From the NCBI GenBank assembly GCA_947441745.1, contig CANEUJ010000062.1, forward strand, positions 1 to 9,006: a stretch of DNA of 9,006 bases, given 5' to 3'. Of the stretch, positions 1-6,120 are shown piece after piece (the first letter of the stretch is position 1; each line of letters opens with the position of its first letter). The notes under the pieces are model-generated. The model did not search any database. It was not told the origin of the DNA and saw only the letters and a list, made by a program, of their open reading frames with translations. Both the position numbers and the translations under genes were made by a program. This DNA comes from Neisseriaceae bacterium (lineage in GTDB: Bacteria; Pseudomonadota; Gammaproteobacteria; Burkholderiales; UBA11063).

Positions 1-1440
1 ATGTCAGAACATAATAATGATGCATTACGTCATTTAGAAAAAGATATGGCCGATATTTTGGATGTGCTTCAAGATACCAATACTACCGAAATAATTCTCA
101 ACCCATATAGAAAGCCTAATGGAACTACAGTTGGGCATATATTAGTACAACAGCATGGGCAGGAGCTTAAAAATTTATTACGTAATATTGAAACTAAGAT
201 TGAGTCTGAAATGGTTGCTATTGGGGAACATATTGTATATAAATGTTTAAAAAATAATCATAATTCAATAATATTTTGGGTTCTGCTTAAAGGGCGTTTA
301 AAAGATGATCTACGTGTAATTGCAAGATGTCTAAAGAGTTATTTTACTGAAAATGCAATTTGCCAAATATCAGATCCTATTTTACTTGATTATATCCAAA
401 TGATAGAGACTGGAGATTTACCAGAATCACCAATACTGACTGAAGATAGTATCATTTTTTTATTAGATTTAATCAATAAATATTTGCCAAATGATTCAGC
501 GTTTGAGCTAGCATATAAAGAAATAAAAACTGATGCAGATATGAAAATTTTTAGAAGCTACCCTGATATACAAATCACTACTGATTTAGTTACAATGAGT
601 TCAACCAAAGCGGAAACTATAATGAGTGTTTTAGCTAGTATAAGCGGTAAATTTATTCATCAAAAAAGTCCGAGTCTTGAATGCCAAATTCCTAGGTATG
701 GTCATAGATTTACTGGAGTTATCCCACCAGTTGTACAATTTCCAGCATTTTGTATCCGTAAACATTCACCAAAGGTATTTACTTTAAGTGATTTTGTAAG
801 TAGTGGAATTATGCAACAAAGTAGCTACGATACTATACTTAATTGGATAGGGCGTAAATTTAATATTTTAATTGCAGGTGGTACTGGCTCTGGTAAGACT
901 ACTTTAGCTAATGCAATACTTTTTGAGATAGCTAAATTATTTCCTGATACTAGAGTTTTGATTATTGAAGATGTACCAGAACTTAAATTTAATACTTCAC
1001 GTTCTATTGGTTTTACTATTGGTGAGTTTTTTTCTATGTATGACGCTCTTCGAACAACACTTCGCTTTAAACCTGATAGGATAGTTATGGGGGAAGTTAG
1101 AGGAGCTGAGGCTTATACTTTATTAAAAGCGTGGAATACAGGGCATCCAGGTGGAATAGCGACAATTCATGCAAATGGAGTCAATGAAGCTTTGTATCGA
1201 TTTGAAAGCTGTGTCCGTGATCATCCAGGGGTAAAAGTTAATCGTCAAGAAGTGGGGTTTACTATCAATGGGATTATCTCAATTCAAAATATTACGATGC
1301 GAGAAGAAGTAGATGGTGAATATCAAAATGTTGTAAAGCGTAAGGTAACTGCCTTAAGACAGATATTGCAATATGATCCCAATAAAGATATCTATCAAGA
1401 TATTGTTTATGATCAATTGGATTTTGATAGGATAGGTTAA
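1..1440 (+). CDS. trbB: TrbB-like conjugal transfer ATPase (VirB11/PilT family) with enlarged N-terminal region
   Basis: This is a cytoplasmic hexameric secretion ATPase expected to sit at the inner-membrane base of a P-type (Trb) type IV secretion system and to energise pilus assembly and DNA transfer. The C-terminal RecA-like domain is complete: Walker A GGTGSGKTT at residues 293-301, Asp box IIEDVPEL at 321-328, Walker B DRIVMGEVRG at 359-368 and His box GHPGGIATIHAN at 381-392. The lead-in FTGVIPPV...FCIRK (237-254) and the N-terminal EIILNP (30-35) also fit TrbB. The protein is 479 residues, whereas TrbB proteins are usually near 320; the excess lies between about residues 57 and 200. 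The ATG is the first base of the window, so its ribosome binding site and any upstream gene are not visible. The next gene starts 1 nt after the stop, which implies one operon. The family call is very secure; the assignment to TrbB rather than another VirB11 homologue is strong. Confidence 0.92.
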   Translation: MSEHNNDALRHLEKDMADILDVLQDTNTTEIILNPYRKPNGTTVGHILVQQHGQELKNLLRNIETKIESEMVAIGEHIVYKCLKNNHNSIIFWVLLKGRLKDDLRVIARCLKSYFTENAICQISDPILLDYIQMIETGDLPESPILTEDSIIFLLDLINKYLPNDSAFELAYKEIKTDADMKIFRSYPDIQITTDLVTMSSTKAETIMSVLASISGKFIHQKSPSLECQIPRYGHRFTGVIPPVVQFPAFCIRKHSPKVFTLSDFVSSGIMQQSSYDTILNWIGRKFNILIAGGTGSGKTTLANAILFEIAKLFPDTRVLIIEDVPELKFNTSRSIGFTIGEFFSMYDALRTTLRFKPDRIVMGEVRGAEAYTLLKAWNTGHPGGIATIHANGVNEALYRFESCVRDHPGVKVNRQEVGFTINGIISIQNITMREEVDGEYQNVVKRKVTALRQILQYDPNKDIYQDIVYDQLDFDRIG

Positions 1441-1441
1441 A

Positions 1442-1894
1442 TTGATTGATATACCAAATTATGCCCATAGTTGTGCACCAAATGTAGCACAAACTACTAT
1501 GGTTGCGATAGTTAAAACTGAGAGTCGAGGTAATACTTTGGCGATTGCTCTTAATCATCACAAACATTTACTATATGGTGCAAAAGACTTTAGGCAAGCG
1601 AGTGCTTGGGTAGATTATCTTGAACAGCATAACTATGATTTTGATATTGGTTTGGCTCAGATAAATATCAGAAATGTGCATAAATATGGATATATGGCTC
1701 ATGATATGTTAGATCCATGTAAAAACCTTAATTTAGCTGGAATTATCTTGGGGGAGAATTACAAAAATGCTAAGTTAAACTCAGCAAGTGATAAGGAGGC
1801 ACTATATAAGGCAATAAGTGCTTACAATACTGGGGATTTTCATAGTGGATTTAATAATGGCTATGTCTATAAAGTAATTCATAATGCACATTAA
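1442..1894 (+). CDS. VirB1/TrbN-like lytic transglycosylase (TTG start, no signal peptide)
   Basis: This is a soluble SLT-fold lytic transglycosylase of 150 residues. Enzymes of this type cleave peptidoglycan locally so that a conjugation channel can cross the wall. The catalytic glutamate is E27 in AIVKTESRGN, followed by the GLAQIN-type motif DIGLAQIN (68-75) and the AISAYNTG motif (124-131), in the order usual for VirB1/TrbN proteins. The start is inferred to be TTG at 1442: an in-frame TAG lies at 1433-1435, and the first ATG (1499) would leave only seven residues before E27. A weak AGG at 1434-1436 precedes it. No secretion signal or membrane helix is visible, unlike typical TrbN/VirB1 proteins, so the route to the periplasm is unclear. 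The gene follows trbB by 1 nt and overlaps the next gene by 11 nt. The enzyme family is confident; trbN is the likely equivalent. Confidence 0.85.
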   Translation: MIDIPNYAHSCAPNVAQTTMVAIVKTESRGNTLAIALNHHKHLLYGAKDFRQASAWVDYLEQHNYDFDIGLAQINIRNVHKYGYMAHDMLDPCKNLNLAGIILGENYKNAKLNSASDKEALYKAISAYNTGDFHSGFNNGYVYKVIHNAH

Positions 1895-2432
1895 AGCATA
1901 TAAAAAATGTATCGCACCGCTTATTTTGGGGTGTGTTTTAAGTGGTACTCTAATATTTGTGAAGAGGCAGTTTATTTATAATCCTTCGCCTTCATTAACA
2001 AAAGGATATTATTTTACTTACCCAATTATTGAGCCCAAAGTAGATGATATTGTTCTTTTATGCATATGGGATGAAAGTCATATTGAGGTATTACATCAGT
2101 TGGGGTTGCCTTATAAAAGTGATGAATGTCCACGTAATACACCTTATTTAATGAAGCAAATTGTTACTAAAGAAGGAGATGAGGTTAGTGTTTCTGTAGA
2201 TGGAGTGAGAGTAAATAATTATTCATATAAGAATAGTCGTATAGTACAAAAATCACGACAAATAAATTTATTACCTCTTAAGTTTGGCAGTTTTAAATTA
2301 AAGCATAACGAGTATTTTGTTTTAGGGGTAACCCCACATTCTTATGATTCAAGGTATTTTGGGGTTATAAATAGAAAGCAGATTTATCGTAGAGCTAAAT
2401 TAGTTTATGCAACTAATCAGATGCTATGGTGA
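1884..2432 (+). CDS. traF: TraF-type conjugal signal peptidase (S26 family)
   Basis: This is a membrane-anchored serine peptidase of the S26 (TraF) group. In RP4-type systems TraF matures and cyclises the TrbC pilin. The 182-residue protein has one N-terminal membrane segment (about residues 9-26) followed by the periplasmic catalytic domain. The nucleophile motif NPSPSLTKG (33-41) places serine at S37. K91 in the LMKQIVTKEGD stretch (89-99) is the likely general base. D155 in PHSYDSRYFG (151-160) matches the conserved aspartate of TraF proteins, and the final GxI/YRRAK segment is also typical. The ATG lies inside the end of the transglycosylase gene (11-nt overlap), so translation is probably coupled. 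The expected substrate gene, a trbC-like pilin, is not in the window. A specialised LepB-like peptidase is the alternative, but the context and short form favour TraF. Confidence 0.88.
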   Translation: MHIKAYKKCIAPLILGCVLSGTLIFVKRQFIYNPSPSLTKGYYFTYPIIEPKVDDIVLLCIWDESHIEVLHQLGLPYKSDECPRNTPYLMKQIVTKEGDEVSVSVDGVRVNNYSYKNSRIVQKSRQINLLPLKFGSFKLKHNEYFVLGVTPHSYDSRYFGVINRKQIYRRAKLVYATNQMLW

Positions 2433-2503
2433 TTTTATAGATATTAAGATTTTTCATGTGTTATTTTATTTATTTGTAAAGAAAGGGGGCTATTTTGTAG
2501 TTT

Positions 2504-2531
2504 TTTACAGGTTACAACTATATTTTAAATT
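2504..2531 (+). promoter_or_regulatory. Possible weak promoter upstream of ssb
   Basis: A TTTACA -35-like hexamer (2504-2509) and a TAAATT -10-like hexamer (2526-2531) are 16 nt apart and would start transcription about 17 nt before the ssb ATG. The 122-bp gap between traF and ssb suggests ssb can be transcribed separately. The region is so A+T rich that such matches are easily found by chance. Confidence 0.25.
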
Positions 2532-2554
2532 TAATTTTTTGAAAAGGACTGATT

Positions 2555-2935
2555 ATGAAACGTTTAACAATAACAGGTAACATTGGTCGTGATCCAGAAA
2601 TGCGTCTAGATCCATCAGGTACACAGTTTGCAACTTTTTCAGTGGGGATTACTGCTGGTACTAAAACCAACCCCAAAACTGATTGGGTGGACGTAAGCTG
2701 CAATGGAAAACTTGCTGAGATAGCTTGTATGTATGCCAAAAAAGGTACTAAGGTATTAGTAGATGGTTATCCAAATGTAAATGCGTATATCAATAAGGAC
2801 AATATTCCAGTTGGAACTATGCGTCTTTATGCTAATAGTATTGAACTATTGAGTCGTGTTGATAGTGATGCAACTAATTCAGATGTGCATATGCTACCTG
2901 AGGGTGATGCAAGTACACTGGAAGTTCCATTCTAG
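2555..2935 (+). CDS. ssb: Short single-stranded DNA-binding protein (plasmid/ICE type)
   Basis: This is an OB-fold single-stranded DNA-binding protein that would coat ssDNA during replication, repair or conjugative transfer. The opening residues KRLTITGNIGRDPEMR (2-17), the ATFSVGI strand (26-32), the aromatic W44 in TDWVDVSCNGKLAEI, and KKGTKVLVDG (62-71) follow the bacterial SSB pattern. It is only 126 residues, whereas chromosomal proteobacterial SSBs are usually about 150-180: the flexible Gly/Gln-rich linker is missing. The C-terminus ends LEVPF, keeping the terminal Pro-Phe but little of the acidic tip that recruits partner proteins. The start is well supported by AAGGA at 2544-2548, six nt before the ATG. 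Its place beside transfer genes suggests it belongs to the mobile element and is not the main cellular SSB. Confidence 0.88.
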   Translation: MKRLTITGNIGRDPEMRLDPSGTQFATFSVGITAGTKTNPKTDWVDVSCNGKLAEIACMYAKKGTKVLVDGYPNVNAYINKDNIPVGTMRLYANSIELLSRVDSDATNSDVHMLPEGDASTLEVPF

Positions 2936-2957
2936 ATTATTATATTATTTTTTCCGT

Positions 2958-2984
2958 AGGGTTAGTGCCAGAAATGGCACACCT
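2958..2984 (+). other. GNRA-capped hairpin of unknown function
   Basis: A perfect 6-bp stem GTGCCA/TGGCAC (2965-2970 with 2975-2980) encloses a GAAA loop, a classic stable RNA tetraloop. The stem can be lengthened by pairing GGGT (2959-2962) with ACCT (2981-2984), leaving a two-base TA bulge. It lies just downstream of ssb, in the gap before aroE. No run of T follows on either strand, so a standard intrinsic terminator is unlikely. I do not recognise it as a known RNA family. Confidence 0.5.
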
Positions 2985-3027
2985 CTGGGTACTTGAAGTT
3001 AATTATATATCTAAAAAATAGACTAAC

Positions 3028-3043
3028 TAAATTATATAATTTA
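3028..3043. repeat. 16-bp perfect A+T palindrome upstream of aroE
   Basis: TAAATTATATAATTTA reads identically on both strands and sits about 45 bp upstream of the probable aroE -10 element. It could be an operator, but in such A+T-rich DNA palindromes of this kind can arise by chance. No specific regulator is assigned. Confidence 0.35.
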
Positions 3044-3086
3044 CATTATGCAAAGATCAATGAAATTAAAGTACCAGCTAATACTT

Positions 3087-3095
3087 TGGTATAAT
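3087..3095 (+). promoter_or_regulatory. Extended -10 promoter for the aroE operon
   Basis: TGGTATAAT contains a perfect TATAAT (3090-3095) preceded by the extended -10 dinucleotide TG at the correct one-base spacing. Transcription would begin near 3102, giving a leader of about 40 nt before the aroE ATG. No good TTGACA-like hexamer is seen at the usual distance, which is tolerated by extended -10 promoters. TACCA at 3072-3076 forms a short inverted repeat with TGGTA at 3087-3091. Confidence 0.55.
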
Positions 3096-3140
3096 GGTTA
3101 CTTAATATTAACTTTTTCTATATTAGGTAATTAATAGTAG

Positions 3141-3941
3141 ATGCATAAGCTAGCAGTAATTGGGAACCCTATAGAGCATAGCATGTCACCTTTGATTTGG
3201 AGTTTATTTGCCAAAGAGCTTGGGATTGAGCTTGACTATCAAAAAATATTTGCTAAAGATGAAAAAGATTTTGCTATTCAGGTACATGGTTTTTTTAAAG
3301 CTGGTGGCATGGCAATAAATGTTACTAGCCCTTTTAAACAAAATGCCTTTTCAATCTCCGATATACATACTTCAAGAGCGTCTTTTTGTAAAGCTGCTAA
3401 TTTTTTAAGTATAACTAATTCTGAACAGATATTAGCAGATACCACTGATGGTATGGGATTGGTTAATGACCTTATTCTAAATAAAAATGAAAAGCTAATA
3501 AATAAAAATATTCTTATTATCGGTAGTGGTTTTGTTTTAGATTCGGTATTGCTAGATTTAATTGCAAATAATCCCTTATCTATTGATATTTTGGCACGCA
3601 ATCAACAGCGTGTAAGTTTTTTGCATGATAAATTTGCAACTGATTGTTTCAATCTACAAAAGAATTATGATATAATAATTAACACTACTCCCAATTCACC
3701 TGATAATACTTTATTTGGTATGGTAGAGTTTATTAATGATAATGTCTTATGTTATGATATGGCATATACAAAAAGCCTGTTTCTAAATACTATGCAAAAC
3801 GTAAACTCAAATATACGTGTGTATAATGGTTTAGGAATGTTAATTGAACAAGCCAAAGTGGCGTTTATTAAATTATTTGCTCAAACGCCAAACTCAAAAG
3901 TTGTGTTTGAAAACTTATTTAAGATGGGATGCTATGTCTAA
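3141..3941 (+). CDS. aroE: Shikimate dehydrogenase with divergent cofactor loop
   Basis: This enzyme reduces 3-dehydroshikimate to shikimate with NADPH in the cytoplasmic aromatic amino acid pathway. The shikimate-binding and catalytic parts are intact: HSMSP (13-17), NVTSPFK with catalytic K66, N87 in KAANFLS, the TTDGMG motif with catalytic D103, and GLGMLIEQA with Q237. The length of 266 residues is normal. The nucleotide-binding half is unusual: the family's GxGGA loop is replaced by GSGFV (128-132), and the NRT-type NADP-phosphate motif reads ARN (152-154). The C-terminal YDM motif is present (205-207), but the following residues differ from the usual YNP-like text. The ATG has only a weak upstream AGG (3126-3127 region), and no better start is available. 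It overlaps the next gene by 8 nt. The family is secure; full activity and cofactor preference are uncertain. Confidence 0.9.
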   Translation: MHKLAVIGNPIEHSMSPLIWSLFAKELGIELDYQKIFAKDEKDFAIQVHGFFKAGGMAINVTSPFKQNAFSISDIHTSRASFCKAANFLSITNSEQILADTTDGMGLVNDLILNKNEKLINKNILIIGSGFVLDSVLLDLIANNPLSIDILARNQQRVSFLHDKFATDCFNLQKNYDIIINTTPNSPDNTLFGMVEFINDNVLCYDMAYTKSLFLNTMQNVNSNIRVYNGLGMLIEQAKVAFIKLFAQTPNSKVVFENLFKMGCYV

Positions 3942-4956
3942 TTTATTCCTTTTGCTCGTTAGTCTAATATTTATTGTAATCAGTAGTAATTTATTTTGTA
4001 ATGCTTTGGAGCATTTTGGTGAAAGGCTGGGAATTTCAGAGGGAGTTACAGGCTCTATTCTTGCTGCAGTTGGTACTGCACTACCTGAGACCATTATTCC
4101 AATATTGGCAATTTTAAGTTTACATGCAGGAAATGCCAATAAAGAGATTGGAGTTGGTGCAATTCTTGGTGCACCTTTGATGCTATCAACATTATCAGTG
4201 TTCGTAATGGCGTTGTCTGTAATGCCAAAGCGTGGGTTGAATGGGGTGGTTAAACCAGAACATACTGGCATTAGGCGTGATTTAAGTTTTTTCTTTATTG
4301 GTTATGGTTTAGCATTTATAGCAATATTTTTACAACATTTTAGTTTTAGCCATATAATTAATATCTTGATTGCAATTATTCTAATTGTAAGTTATTTAAT
4401 ATACCTAATGTTAACTATTAGAGCTTCTGCTGATTTGATCCTTGAAGGTCATGGAACCCATGCTGATAGTAAACTTGCTATACAATCTTTAGGGTTTAGA
4501 TACGGTAAAATAAGTATTTCATTGCAGTTAATTGTAGCTTTAATGATGTTGATATATTTTGCAGGAATATTTATCGATGGCGTAAATAATGTAGCTACAT
4601 TATATAATCTATCACCATTTGTGTTGTCATTAATTATTATACCTATTGCAACGGAAATGCCTGAGAAAATTAATAGTATAATTTGGCTAAGACATGGTCG
4701 AGACACTTTGGCAATTGGTAATATTACTGGTGCGATGGTATTTCAAGGTACGCTATTACCAGTTATCGGAATTTTATTTACTGATTGGTCACTAAACCGT
4801 TGGCTTAGTTTATCAAGTATTTTTCTGACATTATCTGCAACTTTGTGGATATTTTTACATGTAATACGTAAAGATATTAGAGTGTGGCATTTTTTAGTCA
4901 ATGGGACACTATATATAGTTAACCTAGGTATTTGTACCTACTTTTTTTATCGGTAA
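3934..4956 (+). CDS. Sodium/calcium exchanger-like membrane protein (CaCA family)
   Basis: This is an inner-membrane cation antiporter of the Ca2+:cation antiporter family, likely exchanging Na+ or H+ for Ca2+ or a related cation. The 340-residue protein is strongly hydrophobic, with about ten membrane segments. Both inverted alpha-repeats are visible: alpha-1 with GTALPE (47-52) and alpha-2 with ATEMPE (239-244), followed by GNITGAM (262-268). E52 and E244 are the expected ion-binding glutamates. The alpha-2 motif lacks the usual GTS, so ion selectivity cannot be read from the sequence. I chose ATG at 3934: it places the first membrane helix at the N-terminus, lies after a GATGGGA stretch and overlaps the aroE stop by 8 nt. 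An upstream TTG at 3844 would add 30 residues encoded within aroE and is unlikely. tcdA follows after 3 nt. Confidence 0.85.
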   Translation: MSNLFLLLVSLIFIVISSNLFCNALEHFGERLGISEGVTGSILAAVGTALPETIIPILAILSLHAGNANKEIGVGAILGAPLMLSTLSVFVMALSVMPKRGLNGVVKPEHTGIRRDLSFFFIGYGLAFIAIFLQHFSFSHIINILIAIILIVSYLIYLMLTIRASADLILEGHGTHADSKLAIQSLGFRYGKISISLQLIVALMMLIYFAGIFIDGVNNVATLYNLSPFVLSLIIIPIATEMPEKINSIIWLRHGRDTLAIGNITGAMVFQGTLLPVIGILFTDWSLNRWLSLSSIFLTLSATLWIFLHVIRKDIRVWHFLVNGTLYIVNLGICTYFFYR

Positions 4957-4959
4957 TAT

Positions 4960-5670
4960 ATGTTACAACAGTTCTATCGCACATCTATCTTACTAGGTGA
5001 AGAGAAGGTTTCACATTTAGCTAAAGCTCATATTATTGTAGCTGGAGTAGGTGGTGTAGGTGGTCAAGTGGTTGAGTCTCTAGCCAGAGCAGGTGTTGGT
5101 AAGATTACTATTATAGATAATGATACTGTTGATATTACTAATATTAATAGACAGCTAATTGCAACTCTTCCAGATGTTGGACAAGCTAAAGTAGAAGTGT
5201 TTTATAAACGTATTATGAGTATTAACCCTGAATGCGAAGTTAATATCTTACAAAAATTTATAAATGAAGATAATTTGTCAGAGCTGATTGATAAGTCTGC
5301 TGACTATGTAATTGATTGCATCGACACTGTACCTTCCAAAATAGCAATGATGCGTTATTGCTATATTAATAAAATACAAATCGTATCAAGCATGGGTGCA
5401 GGAAATCGTTATGATGTACGATATGTAAAGCTTGCTGATATTAGTAAAACCAAAATGTGTGCTCTTGCAAGAGTAATTAGGCTAGGGCTTAAGAAATATG
5501 GTATAAATAAAGGAATTATGGTAGCATATTCAGATGAGCCAGGGGCAAAACCATTGGTTCAGGGCAAGGGGTTGCGTCCTATTAATGGTACGATTAGTTT
5601 TTTACCACCATTATTTGGGCTAATGCTAGTTGGGTATGTCTTAAAGAAATTTATTGATGAAAAGAGGTAG
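4960..5670 (+). CDS. tcdA: tRNA threonylcarbamoyladenosine dehydratase
   Basis: TcdA (CsdL/YgdL) is an E1-like enzyme that uses ATP to cyclise t6A37 of ANN-decoding tRNAs into ct6A. The 236-residue protein has the ATP-binding glycine loop GVGGVGG (29-35), the acidic IIDND (51-55), TNINRQ (60-65), DCID (119-122) and the MGAG...DISKTK stretch (145-165), in the order of TcdA proteins. The last glycine of the loop replaces the more usual serine. The C-terminal hydrophobic helix (about 212-228) is the membrane-association segment typical of this family. The gene lies 3 nt after the exchanger gene and has no clear Shine-Dalgarno sequence, so translation is probably coupled. Its TAG stop meets the 3' end of the convergent 4.5S RNA gene with no separate terminator. 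ThiF or MoeB are less likely: the zinc-binding cysteine pairs of MoeB are absent. Confidence 0.92.
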   Translation: MLQQFYRTSILLGEEKVSHLAKAHIIVAGVGGVGGQVVESLARAGVGKITIIDNDTVDITNINRQLIATLPDVGQAKVEVFYKRIMSINPECEVNILQKFINEDNLSELIDKSADYVIDCIDTVPSKIAMMRYCYINKIQIVSSMGAGNRYDVRYVKLADISKTKMCALARVIRLGLKKYGINKGIMVAYSDEPGAKPLVQGKGLRPINGTISFLPPLFGLMLVGYVLKKFIDEKR

Positions 5671-5765
5671 GTGAGCCTGACCCTTGGCACTTGTCAAATC
5701 TACATATGGCTGCTTCGTTCCCGACCTGACCAGATTTTGTAGCTAACAATGCAAGGAGACCCACC
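5670..5765 (-). ncRNA. ffs: Signal recognition particle 4.5S RNA
   Basis: On the minus strand this encodes the small bacterial SRP RNA that binds Ffh and targets ribosomes making membrane proteins. The conserved domain IV is clear: GGTCAGGTCG, a GGAA tetraloop closed by TCG/CGA, then CGAAGCAGCC (about 5709-5733). The outer ends pair as GGTGGG (5760-5765) with CTCACC (5670-5675), and CCTTG (5751-5755 region) pairs with CAAGG (5682-5687 region), giving the expected long hairpin. The size of about 96 nt is inferred from this pairing; the true ends may differ by a few bases. It begins 10 nt after the ybaB stop. A TTGGCG hexamer lies 17 nt from a poor -10 (TAGCTA, 5773-5778) at the right distance, so a promoter inside ybaB is possible but weak. 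Otherwise it must be processed from the dnaX-ybaB transcript. A TCTTTT stretch follows its 3' end. Confidence 0.93.
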
Positions 5766-5775
5766 ATTGGTCTAG

Positions 5776-6108
5776 CTAGAACGGTAGTTTAAGTCCGCCA
5801 AGTCCGCCCATAGGCATCCCAGCAGTAACATTTCCCATTCGCGCATTAGATTGTTCTTCAACCTTACGTGTAGCGTCATTAACCGCTGCAGCAATAAGAT
5901 CTTCTAACATTTCTTTATCGTCCATAACAGCAGGATCGATAGTAACTTTTTTTAAATCATGTTTGCCCGTCATTATAACTTGAACAATCCCAGCACCAGA
6001 TTCGCCATTAACTTCAAGTTTGGCAATTTCTTCTTGTGCTTTTTGCAGGTTGTTTTGCATTTCCTGAGCTTTTTTCATCATGCCAGCAATTTGGCCTTTA
6101 TCGAACAT
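5776..6108 (-). CDS. ybaB: YbaB/EbfC family nucleoid-associated protein
   Basis: This is a small cytoplasmic DNA-binding protein of the YbaB/EbfC family, which dimerises and coats DNA as a nucleoid-associated factor. The 110-residue length is normal. The N-terminal helix with GMMKKAQEMQNNLQKAQEEI (9-28) and the segment DLIAAAVNDATRKVEE (70-85) are diagnostic, and the Gly/Met-rich tail ending GGLKLPF is also usual. The start is supported by TAGGA six nt before the ATG. It begins 12 nt after the dnaX stop, a conserved dnaX-ybaB pairing that implies co-transcription. The usual third gene, recR, is absent here, and the 4.5S RNA gene follows instead. A direct repeat AAGTCCGCC on the plus strand (5791-5808) encodes the tail's repeated Gly-Gly-Leu. 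Confidence 0.95.
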   Translation of the reverse strand: MFDKGQIAGMMKKAQEMQNNLQKAQEEIAKLEVNGESGAGIVQVIMTGKHDLKKVTIDPAVMDDKEMLEDLIAAAVNDATRKVEEQSNARMGNVTAGMPMGGLGGLKLPF

Positions 6109-6120
6109 ACTAAATCCTAA

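Noticed and set aside
2941..3000. Intrinsic terminator of ssb at the 2958-2984 hairpin
   Set aside because: The hairpin is followed by CTCTGGGTACTTG and not a T run on the plus strand, and no T run follows it on the minus strand either.
2941..3000. Group II intron domain V or a known riboswitch at the GAAA hairpin
   Set aside because: The domain V catalytic triad and its long paired stem are absent, and I could not match the sequence to any riboswitch consensus I know.
3048..3134. A 28-codon ORF (starting MQRSMKLKYQ) just upstream of aroE, a possible leader peptide
   Set aside because: It has no Shine-Dalgarno sequence and overlaps the predicted promoter, with the likely transcription start inside it, so it would not be translated from that promoter. 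It has no run of aromatic codons as expected for an attenuator.
3844..3933. Longer N-terminus for the cation exchanger from a TTG at 3844
   Set aside because: The added 30 residues are basic, lie wholly within aroE and precede what is already a good N-terminal membrane helix; ATG at 3934 is far better.
5946..5953. A AAA AAA slippery heptamer in ybaB (minus strand, codons for Leu-Lys-Lys-Val)
   Set aside because: Such runs are expected in A+T-rich genes, ybaB frameshifting is not known, and no supporting downstream structure is evident.
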